A stretch of DNA of 64,000 bases from Persicimonas caeni. Its GTDB lineage: Bacteria > Myxococcota_A > Bradymonadia > Bradymonadales > Bradymonadaceae. The notes under the pieces are model-generated. The model was not told the origin of the DNA. It saw only the letters and a list, made by a program, of their open reading frames with translations, and ran no database searches. The number at the start of each line of letters is the position of its first letter. The first letter of the stretch is position 1. A program made the translations under genes and the position numbers. The stretch spans positions 620,001 through 684,000 of the forward strand of contig NZ_CP041186.1 in assembly GCF_006517175.1 (NCBI RefSeq), in the 5' to 3' direction. This document shows positions 43,801-52,349 of the stretch, piece after piece.

Positions 43801-45221
43801 GCATCTGTGGCTGTGGCACCGCCGACACCGACTCCGATGGCGACGGCACTGCCGACTGCAACGACGCCTGCCCGACTGACGCCAACAAGACCGCCGCCGG
43901 TATCTGTGGCTGCGGCACTGCCGACACCGACTCGGATGGCGACGGCACGCTCGATTGCAACGACAGCTGCCCCTCAGACTCCAATAAGACCGACGCCGGC
44001 GTGTGCGGCTGCGGCGTTGCTGATACCGACACGGACGGCGACGGCACCCCCGATTGCAACGACAGCTGCGTCAACGACGCTAACAAGACCGACGCCGGCG
44101 TGTGCGGTTGCGGCGTGGCTGACACCGATTCGGACAACGACGGCACCCCCGACTGCAACGACGCCTGCTCGAGTGACCCCAACAAGACTGACGCCGGCGT
44201 ATGCGGCTGTGGCACCGCCGACGTTGACTCCGACAGCGACGGCACGCTCGACTGCGACGAGACGTGTATCAACGACCCGAGTAAGACCGAGCCTGGCATC
44301 TGTGGCTGCGGCGTGGCCGACGACGATACCGACAGCGACGGGCTGGCCGACTGCGAAGAGACGAGCCTGGGAACCGACCCGAACGTGGCCGACACCGACG
44401 GCGACGGCCTCGACGACGGCACCGAGCAGACCAACGGCACCGATCCCACCGCCGCGGACACCGACGGTGACGGCCTCGACGACGGCCTTGAAGCTCAGCT
44501 GGGCACCGACGCCACGCTGACCGACACCGACGACGACGGCATCGCCGACGGCGACGAAGACACCGACCAGGACGGCGTGACCAACCTCGACGAGCTCGCC
44601 ATGGGCACCGACCTGTTGGTGGCGGACACCGACCAGGACGGCGCCGACGACGGCGCCGACAACTGCCCGACGGTGGCCAACGGCGACCAGACGGATTCAG
44701 ACGGCGACGGCGTGGGCGACGCTTGCGCCGAAGACAGCGACGGTGACGGCTTTGCCGACGCCCTCGACAACTGCCCCGCCGACGCCAACCCCGCGCAGGT
44801 CGACACCGACGCCGACGGCTCCGGCGATGTATGCGACGACGACGATGACGACGACGGCGTGCTCGACGCCGACGACGATTGCCCGCTCGAGGAAGGCGCG
44901 GACGTCGACAACGGATGTCCGGTCGAGGGCGACGCAGGCGCCGATGTGGGGCCGGATGTCGGCCCTGATGCGGGCATGGACGTCGGCACCGATACCGGCG
45001 CGGATGCAGGCAGCGATGTGGGCGCTGATGTCGGCGCGGACACCGGCAGCGACGCCGGCGCGGATAGCGGCACGGTCGTGGTCATCGAGAACCCGACCGA
45101 CGACGAGCCTGAAGGCTGCGGATGTGCCAGCACCTCGGGTGCTGACCAGCTCCCCGGCAATTTGCTGTACGTGTTGTTGGTCTTCGGGTTTATCTGGAGA
45201 GGACGCGCCTCGCGGCGCTGA
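40863..45221 (+). CDS. Giant FG-GAP/VCBS and thrombospondin-type-3-like surface protein with MYXO-CTERM-like tail
   Basis: A 1452-residue secreted protein. Lipobox LTGC puts a lipid Cys at residue 30. Residues about 90-800 hold fourteen VCBS/FG-GAP repeats ([16 protein letters not shown], then [11 protein letters not shown]), a beta-propeller probably binding Ca. Next come eleven 33-residue Cys-rich repeats ([19 protein letters not shown]) with Asp-rich calcium loops. Residues about 1170-1390 are type-3-like repeats and a Gly/Asp/Val low-complexity spacer. The C-terminus, [14 protein letters not shown] followed by a hydrophobic span and RGRASRR, resembles a MYXO-CTERM sorting signal. Having both a lipobox and a sorting tail is unusual. 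Role probably adhesion or prey contact. The start at 40863 begins the signal peptide. Confidence 0.85.
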   Translation: MTPLVRPFLSSKLHRPSFLALLMLVGLTGCSSGIEQGHEGPDTGTAHLDSGKLPRATPIERSPAESGAPVASGTAPTTEIIAAQSSLLFGSEQTVMQEHGFRRVIAADIDGDGDEDALAASGEDDTVGWYENTDGAGTFGPRRVISQATDNAFDVSAADIDGDGDLDVVSASKNDHKVAWYENTDGAGTFGAQQVLSTREYGVEDIDVADIDGDGDLDVVSAATTDSEIHWFENTDGQGTFGPAQMVRIIAENVKSVDAADLDGDGDLDVVAACDAYVIWMPNDGSGGFGSPTTLSSSVTNATGVRAADLDGDADLDVVVSVFNDDTVIWFENNAGTFGTEQVISSVADAPTSVAVDDIDGDGDLDVLSSSYYDDTIAWYPNNGSGTFGPQQVITTAADTAWAVATGDVDGDGDRDVLSASPADSKAAWYANSGAGAFGAQQLISAPVSIEPTSVQGADIDTDGDVDLLAVSPRANEIIWFENTDGSGTYGDRRVITTSVDESYSVHAADLDGDSDLDIVAASENSNSVAWFENTDGQGTFGAAQTITTSLFQASRVHAADLDGDGDLDVFAGSGASRDIVWFANTDGAGTFSSAAQVSRDPWGVTGLDAADLDGDGDLDIVSASDKDDTIAWYPNIDGTGTFGTQQVISSTADRATAVDTADIDGDGDLDVVWSADVLAWHVNTDGAGTFGPQQTISSAHSRASSVRAADFDNDNDIDVLAAWEYADNVVWHENTDGAGAFDTQRELTASVDGVTSVAAADIDGDGDLDAISASANDDRVAWFPNLTICADADADGTCDGLDGCPNDANKTAPGTCGCGVTDTDSDGDGTADCNDDCPNDANKIDAGICGCGTADTDSDGDGTLDCNDGCPSDATKTAAGVCGCGVADTDSDNDGTPDCNDNCPNDANKIDAGICGCGTAETDSDSDGTPDCNDNCPNDANKIDAGICGCGTAETDSDSDGTPDCNDVCPNDANKINAGICGCGTADTDSDGDGTADCNDACPTDANKTAAGICGCGTADTDSDGDGTLDCNDSCPSDSNKTDAGVCGCGVADTDTDGDGTPDCNDSCVNDANKTDAGVCGCGVADTDSDNDGTPDCNDACSSDPNKTDAGVCGCGTADVDSDSDGTLDCDETCINDPSKTEPGICGCGVADDDTDSDGLADCEETSLGTDPNVADTDGDGLDDGTEQTNGTDPTAADTDGDGLDDGLEAQLGTDATLTDTDDDGIADGDEDTDQDGVTNLDELAMGTDLLVADTDQDGADDGADNCPTVANGDQTDSDGDGVGDACAEDSDGDGFADALDNCPADANPAQVDTDADGSGDVCDDDDDDDGVLDADDDCPLEEGADVDNGCPVEGDAGADVGPDVGPDAGMDVGTDTGADAGSDVGADVGADTGSDAGADSGTVVVIENPTDDEPEGCGCASTSGADQLPGNLLYVLLVFGFIWRGRASRR
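43270..44358 (+). repeat. Eleven 99-bp tandem repeats in the surface-protein gene
   Basis: A 99-bp period coding the Cys-rich 33-residue unit. Copies 4 and 5 (about 43567-43764) are nearly identical in DNA, suggesting recent duplication; the others differ mainly at third positions. Confidence 0.9.
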
Positions 45222-45229
45222 GGTGCTGC

Positions 45230-45811
45230 TCAAGCACCGTACATCTGGCGCCAATCGTAGCTGAAGTGCGCGTCGAGGCGCTTCGAGTAGCGCACGCACT
45301 GAGCGAGGTAGTCGAAGAACGAGAACGCCTTGAAGCTGTGCTCGACCCAGCGGAACCCGCGGGCCTCGTAGAAGCGGCGCGCCAGGGCGTTCTCTCGTAC
45401 GACCCACAACGTGGCGGTGTCGTAATTGGGCGCAAGCCACGGCAACACGACGTCGAGCAGCGCGGTGCCCACGCCCTCGCCCCAATGCTCCGGATCGACA
45501 TAGAGAGTGTAGATCTCGGCGGCATCTTCCATCCGGCTGCGGTCCGGTCCTGCCTGGCAGAACCCGACGATTTCTCCGTCGAGTTCGCCGACCACGGCGA
45601 GTTGGCTGCCAAAGTTGCGCGCGATGATGCGCTTCCAGCACGAACGGCGCTCGTCGACCGACAGCTTCTCGAGTTCGGAGGCGGGAAAGATGTCGCTATA
45701 CGCCGCACGCCACGAGCGCACGTCGAGCTCGGCGATCTCTTGGGCATCGGATGCGCGCGCAGTGCGTACAATGATCCCGTCACGTCGATTGGCGTCGAAT
45801 GCTCGGCTCAT
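45230..45811 (-). CDS. GNAT family N-acetyltransferase
   Basis: A 193-residue acetyltransferase. The GNAT core is visible: VRTARASDAQEIAELDVRSWRAAYSDIF, VGELDGEIVGFCQAG, the acetyl-CoA loop region IYTLYVDPEHWGEGVGTALLDVVLPWL (Q/RxxGxG/A as EGVGTA), then ENALARRFYEARGFRWVE. Substrate unknown; proteins, antibiotics or small amines are all used in the family. It is convergent with the large surface-protein gene, with eight bases between stops. Confidence 0.88.
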   Translation of the reverse strand: MSRAFDANRRDGIIVRTARASDAQEIAELDVRSWRAAYSDIFPASELEKLSVDERRSCWKRIIARNFGSQLAVVGELDGEIVGFCQAGPDRSRMEDAAEIYTLYVDPEHWGEGVGTALLDVVLPWLAPNYDTATLWVVRENALARRFYEARGFRWVEHSFKAFSFFDYLAQCVRYSKRLDAHFSYDWRQMYGA

Positions 45812-45908
45812 AGCTACCTAACTGCTCGCAAAAAGTAGCGGAATCGCAGGAGTTTGTGCGTTTGACATTTTGTTAACACGTTTGTTCGAAGGTTCCTTCC
45901 CAAAAGTA

Positions 45909-45972
45909 CTATTTAGGCGGACAAACTACGATTTGGGGGTCGTTGTTTTGGAACGTGATCGGTCTTTGAGGG
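45909..45972 (+). repeat. Palindromic repeat, half copy
   Basis: A 34-base arm (CTATTTAGGCGGACAAAC start) plus 30 bases of inner sequence (TTGTTTTGGAACG). It lies exactly 64 bases upstream of the full copy at 45973, in the same arrangement as 48691 and 48755. With the full copy it occupies most of the 410-base gap 45812-46221. Confidence 0.9.
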
Positions 45973-46097
45973 CTATTTAAGCGAACAAACTACGATTTGG
46001 GGGTCGTTCCTCTGAACCGTGGTCGGTCTTTGAAGGTTCGAGAACCGACCACCGTCGATATCTCGACCCTCAAATTGTTGTTTGTCCGCCCCAATAG
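45973..46097. repeat. Palindromic repeat, full 125-bp copy
   Basis: Two 34-base inverted arms (CTATTTAAGCGAACAAAC ... and ... TTGTCCGCCCCAATAG) enclose an inner pair GTGGTCGGTCTTTG and AGAACCGACCAC. It can fold into one long hairpin. The 19 bases after it (CTCTCAGCAACCCTCCACT) also follow the copy at 47822. Confidence 0.92.
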
Positions 46098-46221
46098 CTC
46101 TCAGCAACCCTCCACTTCCGGAAGAGCCCTCCCCGATAAACCGTTCCCTCCTTGCCATTCCGACTGACGAGTCACATACTCGCCCTGTCGCTCATACAAT
46201 CCGCAGCCGAGGTCACCTCTC

Positions 46222-47787
46222 ATGTCCGCATCTGCCGAATCGTATCCCACTCCGGGGACCTTTTCGCCCGCCACTGGTGCCGAGCTCGAGCCGGTCGAGC
46301 AGACCCACGTCGACGAGGTCAAAGACACCGTCGAGCGCGCTCGCGCCGCCCAGAAAGAATGGCGGCTCACCACGCTCCACGAGCGGGAGGAGGCGATGCA
46401 AGCCATCGCCAGGCGTGTACTCGAGCGGGCTGACGAAATCGTCGAGATTATCTCGCAGGAGACAGGTAAAAACCCCTCCGAGATTCTGGTCAACGAGGTC
46501 TCCGGCATCGCCGAGTATGCAAAGATAGCCGCCAAAGAAGCGAAGGCGGCGCTGTCGCCGGTGAAAGTGTCGATTTCGAAGATCGCATACCCGGGTAAGA
46601 GCGCGACGGTCGAGCCGGTGCCCCGCGGAGTCATCGGCATCATCGCCCCGTGGAATTATCCCCTGTCGATTTTCTACAAGCCGCTCTTCCCTGCTCTTTT
46701 GTCGGGGAACGGCGTCGTCTTAAAACCCTCCGAGTTTACGCCCAGAACGGGCGCGTGGCTCGTCGAGCAGTGCCAGGCGGTGCTCCCCGAGGGGCTCGTT
46801 CGAGTTGTCCAAGGTGGCGGCGAGGTGGGCGAGGCGCTCATCGAGTCGGGGATCGACGGGCTGACGTTCACCGGTTCGGTGGCGACCGGAAAGAAGATCG
46901 CCGCGCGCTGCGGCGAGTTGTTGATCCCGTGCTCGGTCGAGCTCGGCGGCAAAGACGCCGCCATCGTACTTGCCGACTGCGACCTCGACCGCACGGCAAT
47001 AGGCATCGCGCAGTGGGCGCTGCACAACTGCGGGCAGAACTGCGCGGCCATCGAGCGGGTCTACGTCGAAGACGCCATCGCGGACCGATTCGTCGAAAAG
47101 CTCGGCCAGATTGTCGAGAAGGTGCGCGTCGCGGGCGAAGGCGAGCTTTGCGAGATTGGACCCCTTCAAAACCACCAGCAACTCGACATCGTCGAAGCCC
47201 ACGTGCGCGACGCCCTCGACAAGGGCGCCGAGCTCGTGACCGGCGGCGAGCGCACCGGAAGCGGGTTGGGTTACCGGCCAACCGTGCTCGATCGCTGCAC
47301 CGCCGAGATGGAGGTCGTCACCGACGAGACCTTCGGGCCGGTCATCGCGGTGGTGCGCGTCCAAGACGCCGACGAGGCGGTCGACAAGGCCAATGCGGCG
47401 CGCTATGGGCTCAACGGTTCGGTATGGACGAAGAACCTCGCCCGCGGCGAGGAGATCGCACGCCGGCTCGAAGTGGGCGTGGCGCTCGTAAATAACCACG
47501 CCATCGTCGGCTCGATGGCCAACGTGCCGTGGACCGGCGTCAAAGACACCGGCACGGGCGTAGCCGCCAGCCGCTTTTCGTACCACACCTTCGTGCGCCC
47601 GCGGACGGTCTTCATCGACAAGTCGAGCAAGCCCGACCCGTGGTGGTTCCCAGCCAACGAAGATCTGCAAGAACTCGGCGAGACGCTCGTCGACTTCTCG
47701 CTCGGCTCACTCACCTCGGTCCTTCGCCTGGCGAAGGTGGCAGGCCGGCGGGTGAAGGCGATTCAAAAGCTCGCGAGAGGTGACTGA
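46222..47787 (+). CDS. NAD(P)-dependent aldehyde dehydrogenase
   Basis: A 521-residue aldehyde dehydrogenase. The catalytic general base Glu240 is in VELGGKDA and the nucleophile Cys274 in NCGQNCAAIERV. Asn in PWNYPL (about residue 153) and the Rossmann GSVATGKKIAARC segment bind the cofactor. The C-terminal about 50 residues after FVRPRTVF extend beyond the usual end and are hydrophobic and basic (SLGSLTSVLRLAKVAGRRVK), possibly a membrane contact. The family oxidises aldehydes to acids; the substrate is not clear. The ATG at 46222 has GAGG nine bases upstream. Confidence 0.93.
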   Translation: MSASAESYPTPGTFSPATGAELEPVEQTHVDEVKDTVERARAAQKEWRLTTLHEREEAMQAIARRVLERADEIVEIISQETGKNPSEILVNEVSGIAEYAKIAAKEAKAALSPVKVSISKIAYPGKSATVEPVPRGVIGIIAPWNYPLSIFYKPLFPALLSGNGVVLKPSEFTPRTGAWLVEQCQAVLPEGLVRVVQGGGEVGEALIESGIDGLTFTGSVATGKKIAARCGELLIPCSVELGGKDAAIVLADCDLDRTAIGIAQWALHNCGQNCAAIERVYVEDAIADRFVEKLGQIVEKVRVAGEGELCEIGPLQNHQQLDIVEAHVRDALDKGAELVTGGERTGSGLGYRPTVLDRCTAEMEVVTDETFGPVIAVVRVQDADEAVDKANAARYGLNGSVWTKNLARGEEIARRLEVGVALVNNHAIVGSMANVPWTGVKDTGTGVAASRFSYHTFVRPRTVFIDKSSKPDPWWFPANEDLQELGETLVDFSLGSLTSVLRLAKVAGRRVKAIQKLARGD

Positions 47788-47821
47788 GCCATCAAGAACC
47801 GACCACCTTCGATATTTCGGT

Positions 47822-47946
47822 CTATTTGAACGGACAAACTACGATTTGGGGGTCGTTGTTTTGGAACGTGGTCGGTTTTTGAAACTACAAGAACCGACCA
47901 CCGTCGATATCTCGACCCTCAAATTGTTGTTTGTCCGCTCTAATAG
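47822..47946. repeat. Palindromic repeat, full 125-bp copy
   Basis: Arms at 47822-47855 and 47913-47946 (CTATTTGAACGGACAAACTA and its near-complement ending CCGCTCTAATAG), with the inner inverted pair GTGGTCGGTTTTTG and AAGAACCGACCAC. It is the same length as the copies at 45973 and 48755. Confidence 0.93.
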
Positions 47947-47976
47947 CTCTCAGCAACCCTCCACTGCTATCGACGG

Positions 47977-48040
47977 CTATTTGAGCGGACAAACTACGAT
48001 TTGGGGGGCGTCGTTTTGGAACGTGGTCGGTTCTCAGGGG
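47977..48040 (+). repeat. Palindromic repeat, half copy overlapping the transposase 3' end
   Basis: A 34-base arm with GGGGGGCG, then 30 bases ending GGTTCTCAGGGG. The transposase stop codon (47994-47996) and its last 15 or so codons lie inside this copy. Confidence 0.9.
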
Positions 48041-48503
48041 TCTCCTCTTTGGTTGTTGGCGGCTTCTTGTGGCACTCGCCCTTGAGGCTTTCGAGATGAT
48101 CGACGGTCTTGCCCGAACGATGGTTATCTTTCTGATGGACCACGTATTTCTTGACGAAGCCTACCTGGCGCGGACCGACGCTGAACGCTGACCAACCATC
48201 TTGCCACTCGAGCTCGGCTGTCTCGTAAGGCAAATTTGCCCGCGCGTCATTCCAAGCCTCGACGGCAGCAGCCTTCAACTTCTCGGCGGCGTCGTCGACG
48301 GATACAGACGGGTTCCAACTGAAAAATGAATGAGTATGATTCCACGCAGAGTTCACGCAAATCGGCACAAGCCCTAGCTCTCTAGCAGCGTCGCGAATTG
48401 CACGATGCGCAGTCTTCTCAAGGTCGCCCTTGAGAATGTTTTTGCGGTTCTTCGTACTCCAAACAAGGTGGATAAATATCTGCCAAAAACTATGTGTAGC
48501 CAT
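47994..48503 (-). CDS. REP-associated/IS200-like HUH transposase (Y1)
   Basis: A 169-residue single-strand transposase of the IS200/RAYT kind. The HUH motif is His56-Thr57-His58 in SAWNHTHSFFSW. The nucleophile is Tyr120 in VKKYVVHQKDNHR, which fits the YxxxQxxHH pattern of the family. The N-terminus has the family strand IFIHLVWSTKNRKNIL. Such enzymes cut and join single-stranded hairpin ends. The start is the ATG at 48503; the open frame above lacks family similarity. The C-terminal tail (ENRPRSKTTPPKS) is encoded by the half palindrome. All catalytic residues are present, so it may be active. Confidence 0.85.
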   Translation of the reverse strand: MATHSFWQIFIHLVWSTKNRKNILKGDLEKTAHRAIRDAARELGLVPICVNSAWNHTHSFFSWNPSVSVDDAAEKLKAAAVEAWNDARANLPYETAELEWQDGWSAFSVGPRQVGFVKKYVVHQKDNHRSGKTVDHLESLKGECHKKPPTTKEETPENRPRSKTTPPKS

Positions 48504-48690
48504 CTCGTTCTCGCTATTCGTAGGTAAATGTTCAGGGCACATCTCCGGTGCCCGCCTACTACTGTTTTCGACAAAATCGGCGAGTTTGTTGCGTATTTGC
48601 CTCAAGAAAATGAGCGGTACGACGCTCAGAGGCGCACGACGTGCGCACGATCGCGAAGTTCCCTCAAACGGAGTCTCTGTTCATCGTCGG

Positions 48691-48754
48691 CCATTTAAGC
48701 GGACAAACTTCGATTTTGGGGGCGTCGTTTTGGAAGGCGGTCGGTTTTTGAGAT
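48691..48754 (+). repeat. Palindromic repeat, half copy
   Basis: Arm CCATTTAAGCGGACAAACTT with GGGGGCG and 30 inner bases (TCGTTTTGGAAGGCGGTCGG). It starts exactly 64 bases before the full copy at 48755. The 460-base gap 48504-48964 otherwise shows no gene. Confidence 0.9.
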
Positions 48755-48879
48755 CTATTTGGGCAGACAAACTACGATTTGGGGGTCGTCGACTTGGAAC
48801 GTGGTCGGTTTTTGAAACTACAAGCACCGACCACCGTCGATATCTCGACCCTCAAATTGTTGTTTGTCCGCTCTAATAG
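48755..48879. repeat. Palindromic repeat, full 125-bp copy
   Basis: Arms at 48755-48788 and 48846-48879 (CTATTTGGGCAGACAAACTA and the reverse ending CGCTCTAATAG) around the inner inverted pair GTGGTCGGTTTTTG and CACCGACCACC. Confidence 0.93.
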
Positions 48880-48964
48880 ACGTTGAATCGCGGCAGCGGT
48901 TGTCTACGTCTATAAAAGAGATATCCTACAAGGACACCGACTCCGCTCACCTCGAGAGAGACCG

Positions 48965-50428
48965 ATGCACAACCGTCGCGCCACACTCATCGCGGTCTCA
49001 CTGCTGCTCTCGTGCTGGACGTTCGGCTGCCAGACACCGCCGCAGCCCGTCAAAGAATCGGGGTGGGAAGCCAACGCCGCCAGCGCGGCTAACGCCGAGC
49101 CGACGCCCGAGGTGCGTACGGCGCAGCGCGGCCACCAGACGGGGAATGCCGTCGTCGCCAGCGCCATGGAGACGCTCGTAGCCGCCAAGGAAAACGCAGG
49201 GGGCGGACCGCTCGAAAAGACGCCGGCTCCGGTGGTCGCGGTCGCCAATGTGGAGGCTAACGCCGACTTGACCGAGGTACCGGGCCCCGAGGCCAGCGCC
49301 GCCGATGTCGCCCGTTGGTTGTCGACGGCGCACCGCCAGGGCAAGTCGGGCAAGTGGATCCAGCGCAAGCTCAACCGCTCGAAGCCAGACGAGCTCGACA
49401 AGAGCCGCATCTACTGGACCACCGGCGACTATGATGGCGACGGCCAGGGCGACCTCGCCGCGGCGTTTTATGCCGAGTGCAAGGACATCGACTGCCACGG
49501 CCCCGGCCGTTGGAGTGTGGGCGTTGTGTGGGGAAGTGGCGGCTGGAGCCAACTGGCCAAGTCGGAGCGCTTTGCCCCCGAATTCATCGGTCCGGCCGAT
49601 ATGACCGGAGACGAACACCCCGAGCTCATCTTCACGTTCGAGAAGTGCGGCGCGCATACCTGCTACGAGAATCTGCAGGTCTTGAGCGCCCACGGCCAAA
49701 AACAGTTCCGCCAAGTCTTTCGGCTTGGAGACGAGGTCAAAGCAGGAGGCGCGAGAGGGCTGCCCCAGAAGGTCGAGTTGGTGCGCTCTAACGACGACCA
49801 GTTGCCTCAATTGAAGGTATCCGGCGGGCTGGTTGGCTCGGCCGGGGCGGGCAACTTCCAGCGGGTCGCCCACACGATGTGGGCGTGGGACGCGAAGAGC
49901 CAGCAGTTCGAGCACGCGGCCACGCGCTGGGCCCCCTCCGATCTTCGCCTGCACCGTTTTCACGATGCGGTCGTGGCGCTCGAACGTGGTAACCTGAAGT
50001 CCGCCAAAGAAGACCTCGACGAAGTGATTCGCAGCGATGCGCTGCGCGAGCTCCCCGTCGACGCCAAGCCCGACCCGAACTTTGCAAAGACCCTGCGCAC
50101 CCAGCTTGGGTTCACGGCGCGCTTCATGCTCGCGCGCATCGCGCTCCAAGAGGGCGACAGCGCTCGCGCCGACCGCATTGTCGAGGAGCTCGAGGCGACG
50201 GCGCCGAAGAGTCCTGCGACCGAGGCCGCCCGGACTCTGCAATCAACCTGGGTCGAGACGCGCTCGGTGCCTCGCGCCTGCCAGGCCGCGGCACAACTCT
50301 TTCCCGCGACCGCTGCCGACGATTGGGTGCTCGATGCTGTGGCGCTCGGCTACAACGCGCCGGTGAAGTTCACCGACGACTTCGATCGGGGGTTATGTGC
50401 CGGCCTCGTAGCCCCCGAGGGTGTCTGA
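48965..50428 (+). CDS. Lipoprotein, uncharacterised, with FG-GAP-like repeat region
   Basis: A 487-residue lipoprotein (signal ending WTFGC, Cys22) with an Ala/Pro/Glu-rich linker to about 110. The middle has one FG-GAP-like segment (YWTTGDYDGDGQGDLAAAF) and another near residue 215 (GPADMTGDEHPELIFTF), both typical of beta-propeller loops with calcium sites. The C-terminal third (about 340-470) is helical with TPR-like pairs (SAKEDLDEVIRSD, GDSARADRIVEELEATAPKSP). I cannot name a family. It lies just downstream of the transposase unit and upstream of the DUF442-like gene on the same strand. Confidence 0.75.
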   Translation: MHNRRATLIAVSLLLSCWTFGCQTPPQPVKESGWEANAASAANAEPTPEVRTAQRGHQTGNAVVASAMETLVAAKENAGGGPLEKTPAPVVAVANVEANADLTEVPGPEASAADVARWLSTAHRQGKSGKWIQRKLNRSKPDELDKSRIYWTTGDYDGDGQGDLAAAFYAECKDIDCHGPGRWSVGVVWGSGGWSQLAKSERFAPEFIGPADMTGDEHPELIFTFEKCGAHTCYENLQVLSAHGQKQFRQVFRLGDEVKAGGARGLPQKVELVRSNDDQLPQLKVSGGLVGSAGAGNFQRVAHTMWAWDAKSQQFEHAATRWAPSDLRLHRFHDAVVALERGNLKSAKEDLDEVIRSDALRELPVDAKPDPNFAKTLRTQLGFTARFMLARIALQEGDSARADRIVEELEATAPKSPATEAARTLQSTWVETRSVPRACQAAAQLFPATAADDWVLDAVALGYNAPVKFTDDFDRGLCAGLVAPEGV

Positions 50429-50543
50429 GGGCTGTTCTTCGATTGTTCGTTCCCGTCTCGAACGTACCTTTCGGATGGACCAAACGCCTACGCGACACCA
50501 GCGCGTGGGCTTCATCGATACATCGCACTATCGGGAGGACGTC

Positions 50544-51041
50544 ATGGAAGAGCGCATCGAGATCAACGACCAGATCACTGTCGGCAGCCAACCCTCCAAA
50601 GACGACATCGAGAAGCTTGCCCAGCAGGGATTCAAATCGGTCTTTAACCTGCGCGCCTTTGGCGAAGACGAACAACCCATGCAGCCCGACGAGGAGGGCA
50701 AGGAAGTCAAAGGCTGCGGCATGGAGTACCACCACATGTCGGTGGTGCCCGACGAGATGGACGAAGAAATGGTCGACCAGTTTCGCGAGGAGATGGACCG
50801 CGCGCCCAAGCCGGCTTTCGTCCACTGCAAAAGCGGCAAGCGCTCCGGCGCGTTCACGATGATGAAGATCGCCTCCGAGCGCGGCATGAGCGGCGAGCAG
50901 ACCCTGGAGGAAGCGGAGCGGATGGGCTTCGAGTGTGATACCGAGCGACTCGAGAGCTTTGTCCGCGACTACGTCAACAGCCACACCTCCAGGGGCGGCT
51001 CGGGATGGGCCACCGGCGAAGAGGTCGGCCCGCGAGTCTAG
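50544..51041 (+). CDS. DUF442/BLH-type phosphatase-like protein
   Basis: A 165-residue protein of the dual-specificity-phosphatase-like DUF442 family. It begins EINDQITVGSQPSKDDIEKLAQQGFKSVFNLR, the usual family start, and has the phosphate loop FVHCKSGKRSGA with nucleophile Cys and Arg four residues apart, as in the family pattern HCRSGTRS. The family includes beta-lactamase-hydrolase-like and sulfur-metabolism phosphatases; the substrate is not known. The ATG at 50544 follows GGGAGG by five bases, so the longer frame starting at 50421 is rejected. DUF58 starts 39 bases after its stop. Confidence 0.82.
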   Translation: MEERIEINDQITVGSQPSKDDIEKLAQQGFKSVFNLRAFGEDEQPMQPDEEGKEVKGCGMEYHHMSVVPDEMDEEMVDQFREEMDRAPKPAFVHCKSGKRSGAFTMMKIASERGMSGEQTLEEAERMGFECDTERLESFVRDYVNSHTSRGGSGWATGEEVGPRV

Positions 51042-51080
51042 CTTTCTGCAAGGCGTGGTCTTCTGCTAAGCTGGCGGGCG

Positions 51081-52349
51081 ATGAAGTCCCACGCCAACAA
51101 GCAGTCTCTGAACGAAACTTGGCGCGAGCGCCTGCGCCGCTGGATGCGCCCTCCCCGACGGCTCACCTTTACGACGTCGGGCAAGTACTTTGTCGCACTG
51201 ACCATCGGCATCGGCTTTGGCGCCATCAACACCGGCAACAACTTGCTCTTCTTGCTGCTGGGGATGATGCTCTCGCTCATCATCGCCAGCGGCATTTTGA
51301 GCGAGGCGGTCATCCGCAGGCTTCGCGCCACGCGCTCGGCGCCCAAGCGCCTCTTCGCCGACACCCCCGCCCCGGGCAACTTCACCCTCGAAAACCCCTC
51401 GAAATTTCCCTCGCTCAGCGTCGAGGTGTGCGAGCGAAACGCCACCGGTGAAGTCGGCCCGCTGGCCGGCCAAGAACTGGGCCCCAAGCGGATACCGTGG
51501 TGGAAGTTTTGGCGGCTTCGCAACCGCGAGGAGACCGATTACGGCGAGCCGGTCGCCAAAGCCTACACGCTGCGCATCGACGGCGACGATCGCCACAACC
51601 TCGAGGCGCGCTACCTGCTGCCCAGACGCGGGCGTTACCGGCTGCCGGGCCTCGATATCGTCACGCGCTTTCCGTTCGGACTCTTCGAGAAGCGCCGCGA
51701 GCTCGACCAGCCCGACGAGGTGATCGTCTATCCGGCGCCAGTCCGCGTCGAAGACTGGATCACGAGCGTTCACGCGCGCTTCGGCGACGTGCCACAGAAC
51801 AAGCGCGGGTCGGGCGAAGAGTATTTTGGGCTTCGTGACTATCGGCCAGGCGAGGACCAGCGGCTCATTCACTGGAAGAGCTCGGCAAGCCGCGGCGAGG
51901 TCGTCGTGCGCGAAACCGAGCGCCAAGAACAACGAAGCGTCGAGGTTTGCTTGCTCAACTGCACCGGCGAGCCCGCCCAACGGCGCCACCTCCTCGAGCC
52001 CGACTTCGAGGTGGGGCTCCGCCGCGTGGCAGGCCTGCTCATGGAGCTCCTCCGACACGGCTATCGCGTCGGATTGCGCACGCTCGATACGGCCCACCCG
52101 CCCACCGAGGAGGCGAGCCACCTCGATCGGATGTTGTCGACCCTGGCGGTGACCGAATTGCGCGACCGTATGCACCCGATGGAGCTGCCCAAGCGGCAGT
52201 CCGAGAGCGTCGGTCGCATCCTCGTCGGACTCGCCTCGGCCGTGGAGCGCAGCGGTGGCGGCTTCGATCTGGCGCTCGACTTCGACGGCATCGAGTTGCC
52301 CGCCGAAACTAACGAGACCATTCCTGGCGAGACAGGCGAGGCGGCATGA
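51081..52349 (+). CDS. DUF58 domain protein of the MoxR-DUF58-transglutaminase group
   Basis: A 422-residue protein with two N-terminal spans (TTSGKYFVALTIGIGFGAINTGNNLLFLLLGMMLSLIIASGIL) and a cytoplasmic DUF58 region. The DUF58 core is at about 240-290 (SGEEYFGLRDYRPGEDQRLIHWKSSASRGEVVVRE). It has a vWA-like fold without a clear MIDAS in family members. DUF58 proteins work with MoxR ATPases and TgpA-type membrane transglutaminases in many bacteria. Its stop overlaps the TgpA-like start by four bases (ATGA), so translation is coupled. Confidence 0.9.
   Translation: MKSHANKQSLNETWRERLRRWMRPPRRLTFTTSGKYFVALTIGIGFGAINTGNNLLFLLLGMMLSLIIASGILSEAVIRRLRATRSAPKRLFADTPAPGNFTLENPSKFPSLSVEVCERNATGEVGPLAGQELGPKRIPWWKFWRLRNREETDYGEPVAKAYTLRIDGDDRHNLEARYLLPRRGRYRLPGLDIVTRFPFGLFEKRRELDQPDEVIVYPAPVRVEDWITSVHARFGDVPQNKRGSGEEYFGLRDYRPGEDQRLIHWKSSASRGEVVVRETERQEQRSVEVCLLNCTGEPAQRRHLLEPDFEVGLRRVAGLLMELLRHGYRVGLRTLDTAHPPTEEASHLDRMLSTLAVTELRDRMHPMELPKRQSESVGRILVGLASAVERSGGGFDLALDFDGIELPAETNETIPGETGEAA

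Larger units (their letters stand above)
47793..48879. mobile_element. Palindrome-flanked HUH (Y1) transposase unit
   Basis: The transposase gene at 47994-48503 lies between a full plus half palindromic copy on the left (47822-47946 and 47977-48040) and a half plus full copy on the right (48691-48754 and 48755-48879). An inner-half remnant (AAGAACCGACCACC) sits at 47793-47820. The layout matches REP-associated tyrosine transposase (RAYT) loci, where the enzyme acts on REP-type hairpins. The ends of a mobile unit cannot be defined from the sequence alone. Confidence 0.75.

Noticed and set aside
43270-44358. Tandem 99-bp repeats as a CRISPR-like or satellite locus
   Set aside because: They stay in one frame and code Cys-rich calcium-loop units.
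42518-44461. A 647-codon open frame on the - strand
   Set aside because: Antisense of the FG-GAP and Cys-rich repeats; repetitive Ser/Pro/Gln composition and no start site.
45909-48879. Possible CRISPR array from the repeated arms
   Set aside because: The arms occur as inverted pairs with irregular gaps containing genes, no uniform spacers, and no cas genes nearby.
48910-50242. A 414-codon open frame on the - strand
   Set aside because: Antisense of the lipoprotein gene, which has a signal peptide and FG-GAP-like motifs.
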